Shown here: in pieces, positions 1-43,214 of the stretch
Layout of the letters: the number at the start of each line of letters is the position of its first letter
How positions within the stretch are numbered: the stretch's first letter is position 1
Assembly (NCBI GenBank): GCA_037783415.1
Contig: JAZGTN010000015.1
Location: forward strand, 2,294,001 to 2,358,000
Length of the DNA stretch: 64,000 bases
Source: Leptasterias polaris
Taxonomy: Eukaryota; Echinodermata; Asteroidea; Forcipulatida; Asteriidae
Direction of reading: 5' to 3'
Position numbers and translations under genes: made by a program
The notes under the pieces: generated by a model
The model's input: the letters and a program-made list of their open reading frames with translations, nothing else
What the model was told of the DNA's origin: nothing
Database searches by the model: none

Positions 1-404
1 TAAAGGAAAAGTTAGCACTTCATTTTGAAAAAGTTGAACAAACTTACCAAATATCTTTTGCAGACGTTTGTCTGAGTGTTTTCCCTCGACGGAAGTGTAG
101 GCCTAGCGCTTGTTAACGTCATGGAACCTTTAGAACTTTTATCTACAATTTTATAGAAAAGCACTCCACACTAATGACGTGAATTTTGCTAAGTACCCTG
201 ATCTTGGACATTCTACCACTAGCCCTCAATCAATCATCGCATCGGCATGCCAGACCACAGAAGTGCAGTCAGTTAACGCGAGTAAATATACTGCTGGACA
301 TCATGTGAATACAGTCGTGAATATTGACCTGTTGTCTGAAATCCGGGTAATAAGCTAAAATATTTTAAGCATTAAGTGAATTGAAAAAAATAAAGTGTAC
401 TTAC

Positions 405-1398
405 GCAGAGGCCTCATGGACTTCTGTGCCATCATAAACTCCACAACCAGACAAAACCTGAAAATGGGATTACACAAAAAAAAACTTTTGAGAATTATTC
501 AATGAAGCAACTTAATAAATAAAATGAAAAAATGTCTATATCTGGTAGCCCCTTTCTAAAGGAAGGGATTTATTAATATTTGATTTATATAATTTAATTA
601 ATAAAAATAATCCTTGGTCACACGATCTACCTACAAAGTTGCCATTGCAATGCATCTGCCTCTCCCCAACCCTTTCTCTCCGTCAAACAAAAATATTAAG
701 ACATTTTTTACAATAACTAAAGGACCCGCCCCCACACCCCCCTCTCACCTGCTCTGCTGCCACCCCCCCCCTCACCTGCTCTGCTGCCACCCCCCCCCCC
801 CCCCCCCCCCGATGCAGCCAACTATTGACCGTCATTTTCCCCAGACACCTTCACATTAATTTAACACTGGTATGTGAAGGTAGGAATCCCATCCCATCCC
901 ACAACTTCCTCTATTCACATATCACCCCCGAACATTAATAATTAATTATAATAATATTGTAATATTATTTTAGTAAGATCATAGAGAAAGGTAGGAAGCA
1001 GAACTTTGCCAGAACCAGCATTCTCCTGAAGACGATCAGAGCATACTGATCGAAACGTTGAGTCGTTAACTACCGGTTCTTTTCAGAACCAACAACAGTT
1101 ACTCAAAAGAGATTTAACATGGTGTTACCGCAAACCTCTCTTAGTTATACTCCCAGTCCCACCATGCAAAGCTTCAAATCCTACTTTAGAACTTTGCCAG
1201 TTGAGCTTGCTATCCCGAAATTGCAAGAGTGAGGGCGCCCTTTCCACATGTAAGGTCTCTCTACGCACTTACCACAGCAACTTTGCTGGAGTTGCTCTTC
1301 CCAGTTGTGTGGAGTTGTGACATTTTAATCGTTGAAACAGCACCCCCAACTCTGCACAGAGCTGCTCTAACAATCGAAAATGATGACTGTGCAAGCAT
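405..1398 (-). CDS. GATD3: GATD3/ES1-like mitochondrial glutamine amidotransferase-like protein, N-terminal exons (partial)
   Basis: Two coding exons are visible on the minus strand, 1398-1273 (42 codons, phase 0) and 457-405 (53 nt, ending two bases into a codon). The second encodes VLSGCGVYDGTEVHEASA, the hallmark segment of the ES1/GATD3 family (DJ-1/PfpI superfamily, mitochondrial). The first encodes MLAQSSFSIVRAALCRVG and onward to SSKVAV. Its start is rich in Arg, Ala and Ser with no acidic residues, as expected of a mitochondrial presequence. The KVAV-VLSGCG junction matches the family, with a clean donor at 1271-1272 and an acceptor just above 457. I chose the ATG at 1398 because it adds the presequence; an inner ATG at 1323 is the alternative. 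Remaining exons lie left of the window. The gene is divergent from SNRNP200, with 230 bp between start codons. The family's enzymatic activity is not settled. Confidence 0.8.
458..1272. other. Intron 1 of the GATD3-like gene with C-rich low-complexity tract
   Basis: No coding potential is convincing here. Positions 721-811 hold a C-rich block with two copies of a CACCTGCTCTGCTGCCACC unit and then a C homopolymer of more than 20 bases (about 789-811). Positions 1019-1090 read like the end of a dispersed element (GATCGAAACGTTGAGTCG). The short open frame across the poly-C tract is a composition artefact. Confidence 0.5.
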
Positions 1399-1628
1399 CG
1401 AAGAAAAACAGCCCGATAAAATAAGTTATTTTTAATGCACAAGCAGCAGACGACAGTACAACCAAATCCTTCACTAGCACTCAGTGTGGTGAATGAGACA
1501 GAGAGAAATACCCCCTTTGGAACAAGAACAGCACGTAGACGTCGTGACGTACAATACCTAATGCATAATGCATGAGCATTAAAACGTACACCATGCGTTT
1601 TTTGTGGTAAATCGACCTCCGAGTCAAA
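1399..1628. promoter_or_regulatory. Bidirectional promoter between the GATD3-like gene and SNRNP200
   Basis: Only 230 bp separate the two divergent start codons, so the promoters and both 5'UTRs must share this DNA. It contains GACGTC (1538-1543) directly followed by TGACGT (1545-1550), a doubled ATF/CREB-type core. No TATA box is obvious for SNRNP200. Transcription starts cannot be placed from sequence alone. Confidence 0.6.
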
Positions 1629-33616
<31,988 letters not shown>

Positions 33617-36600
33617 GCGCTATGCCCTGCGAGGGGCCTGTTGTCGAGTGAGGACAGTGTTTTCTTGCGCTTATGGGATGCGTTCAAAACTGCTAGAAGT
33701 TCTAGCAGCAAAGACAGCGGCAAGGACAGTTCCGATGAGTAGGCGCTGCGTGTATGTTTTTGTGGTGTCCTGCGAGGGCGCTGTTGTCAAGCGAGGGGGT
33801 GTTGTCTTGTGCTTACAGGATGCATTCAAAACTACCGGAAGTTCTTGCAGTGAGAACAGCAATGTAGACAGTTAAGATGAATAGACACTACGCGTATGTT
33901 TTTAGTGGTGTACTGCGAGGGCGCTATTGTCATGCACGTACAGGATGCATTCAAAATTGAAAGTATATGATAAACCAGAAGTTCTACTATGAGATGAATA
34001 GTTGTAGGTCTTAGGATGACCTTTGTAAATAAGATAAATTTGAAACGGCGGTCTTCACTGTGTAAATAGTAGACTTTACCCAAGTCCTGCTGTGTGGTTA
34101 CAAAATTGTAATTTTAAATTGTTGGAGGCATAAAGCAAGTCTCTTGTTGCTCTGTTAAGGTGGTGCAGTGGGAAGAGCAAGATGTAAATAGTCTGTTCAC
34201 TGTCCCTCGTGCCTCAATTTATTTACTTTTGAAAATCATTGGAGTGAAAGTCTGCTAACCAGTCTTAACGACATGTATTATTTTAGTTAGGGCTCTGACT
34301 ACAATAAAGTCTTGCAAAATATTTGGAGACCAATCAAATTGAAGTAATGACATTCCCGTGATCGTGAAGCTCTGTACATAGCAAGGTGCCTTTATTTCCT
34401 TAATGGGAAAATATTTTGTAGCATCATGGTAAATAAAGATATGTAAAATAATTTAGGGTCCATCTTGTGAAGGTGTGTGGGTTTCGTACAGAGACCATTT
34501 TGGTTGAATTCACTGGAGATGTAGCGACACTTGGTGGCAGCAGATGGTTTCATTGTTTTATTTGATGCTTAACATCAGACATGAAACTTTTGGGTGGGGG
34601 GACGAGAGGAAGGACAACTTTGTACAGTGTTATTTAATTTAATTTTCACTGGCTATGAAAAAAGAGTAAGTCGGCTGAAAAATTGCATTTTTTTTGTAGA
34701 ATAAGACCATTATGTTAACTAAAATAAAGTGTATCATTTCGGAGAAAACTTTTTCTTTATCATGACATTTATTGTAAACAATGTGGAATGCATTCCTAAA
34801 ACACTTCAGTTAATTTTATTTTTTATATACTAAGAACCAATTCAAAGTTATACAGACAAGTTGTTGGCAATTGACCCAATTCACTGAAATCATCATCACA
34901 ATAACCTTGGTTGCGCCATTTTGAGAGTGATGTTTGAAGGATGGAATTTGTCCCTTGGGAAAAAAGTAGGACAAAACAGGCTTGGCAGTGCAGGATTTTA
35001 TAAACTTTTCATGCTGTTTAATAACCATTTTTTGTTTATGAGTTGACTCCCACAATGGTGAATGTGGCGCAGCAGTAGGCGTGTGATGTTACTGCAAGGG
35101 GTCAATACAATAATCTTAAATTGATATCAAGGAAACTAAACTTTTAAGGTGATCAAAAAGAAAGTTTACGGAAAATCCTGAGAAGGATGAGGTCGGAATA
35201 GCCACCTTAAAAAAAAAGATTAGTGCAGTAATAGGACTAAAGACCGCATCTTTTAGTGTGTTTTTATTTAAGCAAATAATGGTCGGATCTGATTTGAGTG
35301 ATATCAGCTGTTGTAAAATTTGTATCTATTTCTTTTTTTAGTCAAGTAAGTTGGCACATCGTAAATATTTCTTGCTATGGAATGAATAAAAGGGGATTTG
35401 TTTAAAACAAAAAAAAACCCTATCTGAAGGCTTCTTGCCTGCCCAGGAAATTACATGGATGTTTTACAAGGTCACATCATATGATCTTTATATTGACCCT
35501 TGTTCACACTTCTTTGAAATATCAACTAATTTGGACGGAGTTATAGTGAAATAATTGCACATCTTAAAAGGAGTAGTTAACCCTATTTCAAGAATTTAAC
35601 TTTTAAACAAGGTCATTGTCATCACTTCAATAAAATAAAGATTAATGTCTTATGATATTTTTGTTTCCATAAAAAAAAAAAAACCTTAAATGACATAATT
35701 TGGTGGTTGATCTGTTCTCATTTTGTTTTTAGCACAATATTTCAAGTCACTATTTATACACTACAATGAGTGAATGTTTCCAACTTAATTTACACAAAAG
35801 AGACAAACACAACACTATTTACAATATAAATATAGCTTTGAAAACTAGTGAATACATTTACTGAATAACGATTAACTTTCAGACAAAACTAAAAAGACTG
35901 CAAGTTATCTTTTGTTTTTTAACCCAGACATCAAGTTCTCCAGAAAAAAAAACCCCACAAGTTCTCGGATGGTATTGAGTACTCACGAGATATTTCAGAC
36001 TTCTTAAAGTCTGCCTGTATTTTTTTACAAATAAAATAAGTCGTGCTCGTTGATCTACTTCTCTAGCACTGAGGATACTGTGCCAAAAAGCTCATTGGAA
36101 TCTATAACTCCAGGGTTTATCAAAAGGTGGAAATGTCATCATTTCAACATACCTCCTGAGATCTGGATCCCAGATTCAAACTTTGTCAGCATTTACTCTC
36201 ACCTTCTGTATACAGTGCTTATCACACATTGGTGTTAGGGTAAAAAAATGAATAAAAACAACAGTAAAATACTATTTCCCACGATGGAATTATTAATATT
36301 ACATCTATATAAATTGCCGGTCTTTCACAAAATATACAATTTTACAATTCACACTGATACTTCCAACTTGTAAACATATCTACGTAATGATCACCTGCAG
36401 TAATGACAAAATAATTTGATTCCAAGTAAAATTGTTCCATTTCAGAAGAAACGATTCTGGCTACGTGGATAGAAAATATTGAAGGCACTGACATAAAATA
36501 GTTTTAGTTTACGCTTTTTTACTTTATACTAAGCTTGTGGACTTCGGTTCAAGTCACTCCCAAGGCTACACAGCTGTCGGGAGTGAAAGTGATGTAAAAT

Positions 36601-37333
36601 GTAACATTATTTGATACTCTTTCAGAGCGAAGTTTGAAACTTGACTTTATAAATAAATGGCTCTGCACATTCCAGACAGGAATTTTGCGTCAGCCAAAAG
36701 GTCAAGTTTAATGCTGTTTTGATTGAATATCATGGAAATACAGGAATGAACTAAATTCCTGTACAAAAATGTTCAGATCACTATACTTGAAGGGTATCAT
36801 ATACAATGGCATTTTACACTGTTTTAAAGCAAGGTTAGAGACTGGTTGTAATTCTTGTTCCACTTTCATGAGGACTTCATATCTTGAAAATGAGTGCACC
36901 TTGGAACTTAATTTCCATTAGAGCCCCCTCTTTATCATTTGTTTGGAAAATGTGTCTTTCCTTTATGGAAAATCTTCAATCAAGTGAGGTTTGCTGTGAC
37001 ACCATGTACATAAATATCTTTTGTAAGTACCCGGTAGTGGTGGTTCTGAAAAGAACCGCTGGCAAATCTTGAAAGTAGCGAAGTCTGAGTTGTGAATTGG
37101 CCGCAGAAACACTGATGCTAGGCATACTACATAAAATAACAGACAGCTTTAAGACTTAAGTCACTACACCATAGTGGACTTCATTAGCGAAAGAGAAATC
37201 TAGTATTTTGAACCAACCTGATGGAGTTTGATTTAAATAACAAGAAAAAATAACACTTTCCCACTACCTGAAAGAACTGAGCTTATTGGTCAATAGTTGA
37301 CATGGTCCCCCGAACATCCTTCCATGGTTCCCA
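33617..37333. other. SNRNP200 3'UTR and tail-to-tail spacer before WDR54
   Basis: Plus-strand AATAAA signals at 34303, 34432 and 34723 are candidate SNRNP200 polyadenylation sites. Beyond about 34,800 I see only AT-rich DNA without a supported gene, RNA or intact element. The WDR54 3'UTR occupies an undetermined part of the right side. Confidence 0.6.
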
Positions 37334-40300
37334 TCACATCTTTTGATTATAACACACAACTTCGTTCAGGTCGTAGCCAGAGAGGATGAAATTCCGTCCG
37401 CTCTTGTTTGTGAACTGAGCTCCCGTCAGCTGTGTGTCGGAAACGGTCTCAGCAAACATCAACTGAATCTGAAAATCAAATGTGTTAAAAGCAGATACAT
37501 GTAACTTATACAATTATCAACATGCAAAACAGTGCAAGGGAACCAGTTAGATTCATATACATTATAATATGCCATTTTGGCTGGTAACACAATTCTTCTA
37601 AGCAAGAATTTTCATTGCTTAACAAAGTTACAGAATAGCATCTTTAAAAAAAGCATTAATTGTTGAGAATAAGCTTCTGTTTTTTAGGGACAAAAATGTT
37701 TAGAATTTGTTGAATTGTTTTTTGGATTTCTGAGGGCGAGTGTCCGTGCTGCAGCTTGAGATGCGGTTGGTACCTGCTGTCGCCTTACTAAACGTGGATG
37801 GATTCTACGTTCCTCTGAAAATACTGTGACAGTCTTTTGATGGTAAACGGGGGTAAATTTGAAGGTAGCAAATCAGTTTGCTTGGTTATTTTACAAGTCA
37901 AAAGACAAATGGTATACTGTGAAAACTATGTTAGTTTTAAAACCGATACAAGATGAAGCAAGCCACAACTGTTAAGGATATTTGGGGAATTACCTGTGTG
38001 ACGTCGCCATCTTTTTCAATTGACCACACCCTAACAAAGGTATCTTCTGATGTAGACAGTAGCTAAAATGACAAGTGGAAAAACAAGCAGTTTAAAAAAA
38101 ATCACTTTATTTAGGTGATTTTATGAGAAACAAGCAAATACATAATTAAAAAGTTGAATATGGATGTGTGTCACAAGTGAATGGTCAGTTTAATTCAACT
38201 CATGGTATCATATTGCAGGCTGGTATAGTGCATCTATCATTCAAAACCATAGTGGATGATATTGGGTAGTCGGACAGTAGGAGGGTTAACTCTGTACTGT
38301 GTAGATGCATTCACCACATTATATCATACTGCAGGCTGGCATAGTTTATCTATTATTCAAAACCACAGTGGATGATATTAAATGGTCAGACAGTATTGGA
38401 GTGCCGTTGCTGGGCCGTCAGGCATGCTGCACTCAAGCTCCTGGTCTTGACACTTGTTTTCTTAAGCAAGACATTTAACCATTATTGCTTCGTCCTTCAG
38501 ATGAGACGTAAAGTCATAGGTCCCGTGTGTTGTGAAATGCACATAAAAGAACCCAGTTACACTCTTCGCTAAGAGAAGGGGTTTGCCCCAGTGTTTCTGG
38601 CAGCAACTTGTAGACCCTAATAAAATGCTACATAAATGGGCCTGATAATTCAAACAACTTCAAAAACCTATCTTAAAAACATGGTAATAAGCACTTCGAG
38701 ACGCCAGCAGATAAAGAGCTCTATAAAAACTAAATATTTATTAAAAAATCATTATTATTATTAGGATTCCTAAACAAGCTTACCAGTCCAGCAGTAGGTG
38801 CTACGTCAATAGAATGAATCCACTTAGCGTGAGCGCAGATCTCGGAGACTAAAACTCCCTTCATGGCGTCAAAGATCCTGATGTGCCCGCTGCCGTAACC
38901 TCCAATGACCAAGCCATCGAATAAACAAACTGATGAACACGATACTCTGAAAATGAAAGGGAATACAAAATAAAATGCCTCTAAGTGAAAAAACAATCTT
39001 TTGTAACCGGTACGAGTAAGTGCCGCACACCTTGCTGCCATTGATTGGACGCTGACAGCGCAACGTTGTGTGAAAAAAAACATGGAAAAACATTGTCTTT
39101 TTAACTTTTTATGCAAATTAAGTGTCTCGCTCAATGATTTAAACAATTTCCATGACAGGAGAGCCTGTGGGGTAGGATTTAATATGAAATACTGTTCCAC
39201 TGACTGGTTTACTTTTGTAAGTTTGTGACTGCCCAGAAAAAACCGGAGAGCAAATGGTGATGATTTTAAGCTGTAAGACAGACCTTGTTGTATTAAAACT
39301 GACAAGTTCAAACGATGGTCGGCCGACCATCACTTCTTAAAAAATGAATTCACACCCGTCGAAATGATTTGATTGGATACTTGGGAATATTATGTATTCT
39401 AAGTTTTTTTGTAACAACTTGGAAATGCATTTTTAAATGTCTGCAAATGATGTAATCTGCCTTCAACTCAAGAAGTTTTGTAGATGTTTCTCAATGAAGA
39501 AAACGTACAAAGCCATTTAGGAATTTCTACCTATGAGATGATTGTTTCAAAAGGTATTATGAAGTAAAAAACCACTAGGGAAACTGACTGGGTAAATGTT
39601 TATTAATTTTGGGTTGGGCAAAGACAAATTGACTAGAACCTGCCACCTCTGGATTAACGAGCAGGCGCTCTGCCAACTGAGCTATCAGGGCTCAATTTCA
39701 TAAAGCCTTTAAGCACAAAAACTTGCTAAGCACAGAAAAACTTTGCTTATAGGAAACAGGTAACCTGCCAACATTCCTTAAAGTTAACATTGTTGCAACT
39801 GGACCCCCGCTCATTTTTTGCTAAGCAAAGACATTTTCCAAGCAGTATTTTCTGCTAAACAGCTTTATGAAATTGGGCCCTGGCCCTGATGTTGGTAATC
39901 TCCCTATTTTGTCAATATCTTTGTTCAGGGGTGCCAGTCAGAAGCTATTCAACCTGAAACTGCAATATAGCCAGAAATCACACCCAAGTTTACGATACAA
40001 CCCGGAAAGCGACAGCAGAGGGATCACCTTAAGGTGATGCGACTTTTCATTTAAACATCAAGTAATATCATAAAGTACTATGAAGTATTAGGATCCATAA
40101 ACTCAGTGGCACTGCACTCTACAGTTGCTCTGAAGAAATGTATAACTGATTTACCCTCCTCCGTTGATCCGACAAACCCGATTGATCTTTTGTCCGGCCT
40201 GCCAGACCATGATGCATCCGGAGTCGTCGGCGGTAGCCATGATGGTCCCGTCACCAGCTATGGCACTGATGGGATATGAATGACCGGTTAGGCTCTCTGA

Positions 40301-42166
40301 AAACATCACGTTGGTTCCCCTTGAGGGAATATTGAAGATGAGAATTTGTGCCGAGGATGTACCTGTAGAAGAGAATACATTCACATTTAGAGGGAAGATT
40401 TGGGAAACATTTAGGGGGGGGGGGGATGTGCCTTTGGTGATACAAGTGTAAGGATGATTTTTCACCAACTTGAGTACTCCCCAAATAATTCAGAGATGAG
40501 AGTCATTTCTTACAAAAAGGTCTGAAACTAGGATCCAAATTTGGAGAATTGTTAAAATTATTAAATTTAAATTCTTTGTTTCAGTTACCCCTGGATTTAT
40601 AAATTTCCAGGAGCTTCTGAGAACAGTATCATGAGAGCAAGAGAAGAAGATCAAAGAGCATGATTTATTTATATCTTAAGAGGGCGCTATCATTCTTGTA
40701 ACTGTCAACATATAGAAGCTCCTGTGATTCAGATCGTGGGGTGATAGCAGTTACAGGAATGATAGTTCCCTTATAGCGGTGACAATGTTTTTTTGTTAAG
40801 TACATGTATTCGTGATTACGCAACTGCAGCGTCTTGGAACCAAGACTAGTGTCTGAAGAGAAGCTTACCGACTGCGATGTAATTTTCGTGCAATGCAGCA
40901 ATTCCTCTTGAAAACGCCATGCCTGTTGAAATAAGAAATTAACCATTAATAAACCAGGAACAGGAAGAAACATTTGTTAGGGCTGTGTCACATACAAGAC
41001 TAATATTGTAATAACTTAATGCTGGTAGGGGTTAGTCTTGTTTCAAGAGATTTTTGTCTTACCTGTACTTGGATCAATGTGACTTATTGCATGCCAGAAC
41101 ACAAGGGCTGAACCATCTGGCTCAAACATCTGCAAAGAGACCAACATAATTTTTTTGATCACTGAAAACAAAACATCTAACAAAATTACGAATTGCTGTT
41201 GGGACAGATTCAAAGACGGAATCTTCCCCACAGAAGAGGAATAAAGAAAGAAATGCAAGAGCTTCATACCTGGATTCCTCTTTGGTAGCAAATAACTAGC
41301 AATGTCCGCATTGGCAGCTGACAAAACTTGGCCTGAAGTGGAAAAATTAGAAAAGCATGCATAATTCAACCATTTTGTCATTACAATTGATGCCAACATT
41401 TTTAATATATTTTTATTCTTGCAAATGCAATAAACATTCTTAGTTATACTTTGTGAGAAAAAATGTGCCACATTCTTTGTGATTCTGTAATTTTTCTCCA
41501 CGAGAATGTGAAATAAATGGTAAAGATCTATGATTGAAAAGGAAACATCAATTAGTGACTTTAACCTTTATTTAAAACCATTTAAAAAAACTGCACGCCC
41601 ACAAAAAGGGTTTTTCCCCAACACAGGTAATCAATTTCCCATTGCAAATGAAAAGTGAAAACAATTGTGTGGAAATGAGAATATTTAACAAAATTATAAT
41701 TATAAAAAAAAAAACCCATAATTTCGTTGCTATGGTTACCATCATCCATAATGGCAGATTGTTTTTTAAGCAAAATATAGAAATAATTATTTTTCGACAC
41801 TGCAAAGTTTTTGACGTTAATTTGACTACAATAACATCCAACTAGCACTAAAATACCAGTAAGCCAAATAACACATTGCTAATAAATTGTAATTCTCTAA
41901 TAAAAACTCGAAAGAAAGTTGTAAAATGTCTAAATTGTCACCTGTAAAATGACCGTGCTCTGTGGGGTTGGTGACGGGTCTTTGCAGGCGACTTGCTTGT
42001 GGCTCACGTTCGTTGTGTCGCTGGCACAACTCGCCATGCAAACTACAGATTTGTGAACCACCGCGTAGGTCGTCATGTTCTTCTCCGGACTCGATAAAAC
42101 CGTCAGGTTGTTGTAGAGCAGGGAAGCACTGCCCTTCATGTGCACTGGCTTCGATTTCTGAAACAT
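37334..42166 (-). CDS. WDR54: WD repeat-containing protein 54
   Basis: Eight minus-strand exons total 984 nt (327 aa; human protein 334 aa from memory): 42166-41942, 41332-41270, 41129-41063, 40922-40869, 40362-40155, 38946-38784, 38062-37994, 37468-37334. Frames join cleanly and all introns are GT-AG. The start MFQKSKPVHMKGSASLLYNN and the following LTVLSSPEKNMTTYAVVH align with the WDR54 N-terminus. WD-type blades are visible as ATADDSGCIMVWQ, IGGYGSGHIRIFDA and LLSTSEDTFVRVWS. The end NFILSGYDLNEVVCYNQKM matches the family's terminal ATGYDLAEI-like segment. WDR54 is a predicted beta-propeller adaptor with poorly defined function. It is tail-to-tail with SNRNP200 and head-to-head with ZDHHC16. 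Confidence 0.92.
38210..38400. repeat. Two copies of an approximately 115-bp satellite-like unit in WDR54 intron 6
   Basis: Each unit contains ATACTGCAGGCTGG, CAAAACCACAGTGGATGATA and a GGTCAGACAGTA-type motif. The same unit occurs in inverted orientation as a longer array at 53510-53930. Confidence 0.75.
39628..39690 (-). mobile_element. tRNA-like SINE head in WDR54 intron 5
   Basis: On the minus strand it reads TAGCTCAGTTGGCAGAGCGC (A box region), then GGTTCTAGTC (degenerate B box) at tRNA spacing. The acceptor stem and CCA-end context of a true tRNA gene are missing, so a SINE or tRNA pseudogene is favoured. Confidence 0.65.
39688..39880. mobile_element. Fold-back element (GGGCYCAATTTC termini) in WDR54 intron 5
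   Basis: It runs from GGGCTCAATTTCATAAAGCC to GCTTTATGAAATTGGGCCC, with the family's GCTAAGCA motifs inside. It abuts the SINE head. Confidence 0.75.
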
Positions 42167-43214
42167 TTTGGTGTAAAAATTGGCAGCCGTGTGTGGGAAA
42201 ATATTTCAGCAAGACCGTCTGCAAAAATTTCTTCGTAAACTATTGAGGGCGCTATACCAGCACACCGTTAAATTTCTCGATTTCTCATTTATTTCTAAAC
42301 CAAGCAAAATAGCACTGTAGCATGCAGCAGTACAGTGCAGTGCAGTGCGATCGAGTGTGATAGAAGGAAGGTCGGTCAATAATTGGTTTGAAACTGTAAA
42401 TTAAATGCGATGTTTCTTTTTTGTTTGTTTTATTACAATGTTTTAACTATGAATAGGTTTAGCTGTACAGTTTTCTGGTAATGGAAGGAATAGCCGGCCT
42501 GACTCTCAGTTTCAGTGAAAATAAACACATTTTGTTTGTTTAGTACGATCTTAAACGACTGTTTTAATTTGTACACTTTACATGTTGAATTTTCCTAACT
42601 ATTAAGTAAAATAGCAAGGACTTCCTTTTCCTGTCCTTCCTTTAAAACAGGACCAATCCAATTCGTATTAAGGATTTGAAGTGGATTTTTGCCCTATTTA
42701 TGGGGCAACTCAGCAGGCATGGCCCATATTAACCAGGAATTATTATTTTCAGGGGGTGGGGGGGGGGGGGATATAAATTGTTGTTGGGGGTGGGGGGGGG
42801 GGGGGGTAGCCCCACTTGTGTGGCCAAGCTGAATCCCAGCTTGGCCACACAAGTGAGGCTGGGGGGGGGGGGTGAATATGAAAGAAAATGTACGCATTTT
42901 TGTGTGCGTGTGGTGTTTTTTTGCGCACCACTTTTTTACAATTTTTTGCAGACTTTTTCTTCTTTTAAAAATTATTTTGACTGATTAGGAACATGACCGA
43001 GAGTGGCGTGTTGTGGCCGAGCAACATGAAATAGTTATGAAATAGTACTCTAGCTCTGGTGTTCTCTGGACTGATGTAGTAGTAGAGTCTACTAGTTTAA
43101 GTTGAGAGTCTATCCTATTCAGTCGGAAAATAATGATTATTTGATAAATGACAAATCAATTAATTATGTCTCTTACTTTTATCTTGTCCGTTTCATGTAG
43201 ATGCCGACTGCTCC
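42167..43214. promoter_or_regulatory. Divergent promoter/5'UTR region between WDR54 and ZDHHC16
   Basis: The two start codons are 1049 bp apart on opposite strands. A splice acceptor-like TTCATGTAG immediately precedes 43201, so ZDHHC16 may have a non-coding first exon further left. G-rich tracts surround the inverted repeat at 42806-42863. No TATA box was recognised. Confidence 0.5.
42806..42863. repeat. Inverted repeat framed by poly-G tracts
   Basis: The arms CACTTGTGTGGCCAAGCTG and CAGCTTGGCCACACAAGTG (19 bp, perfect) flank a 5-base loop. G runs lie on both outer sides (about 42757-42807 and 42861-42871). Confidence 0.9.

Noticed and set aside
614..859. 81-codon open frame with Pro/His repeats
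   Set aside because: Generated by the C-rich tract within the GATD3-like intron; no family resemblance.
39628..39690. Functional tRNA gene on the minus strand
   Set aside because: The A box is good but the B box is degenerate and the acceptor stem does not pair; its neighbours are repeat sequence.
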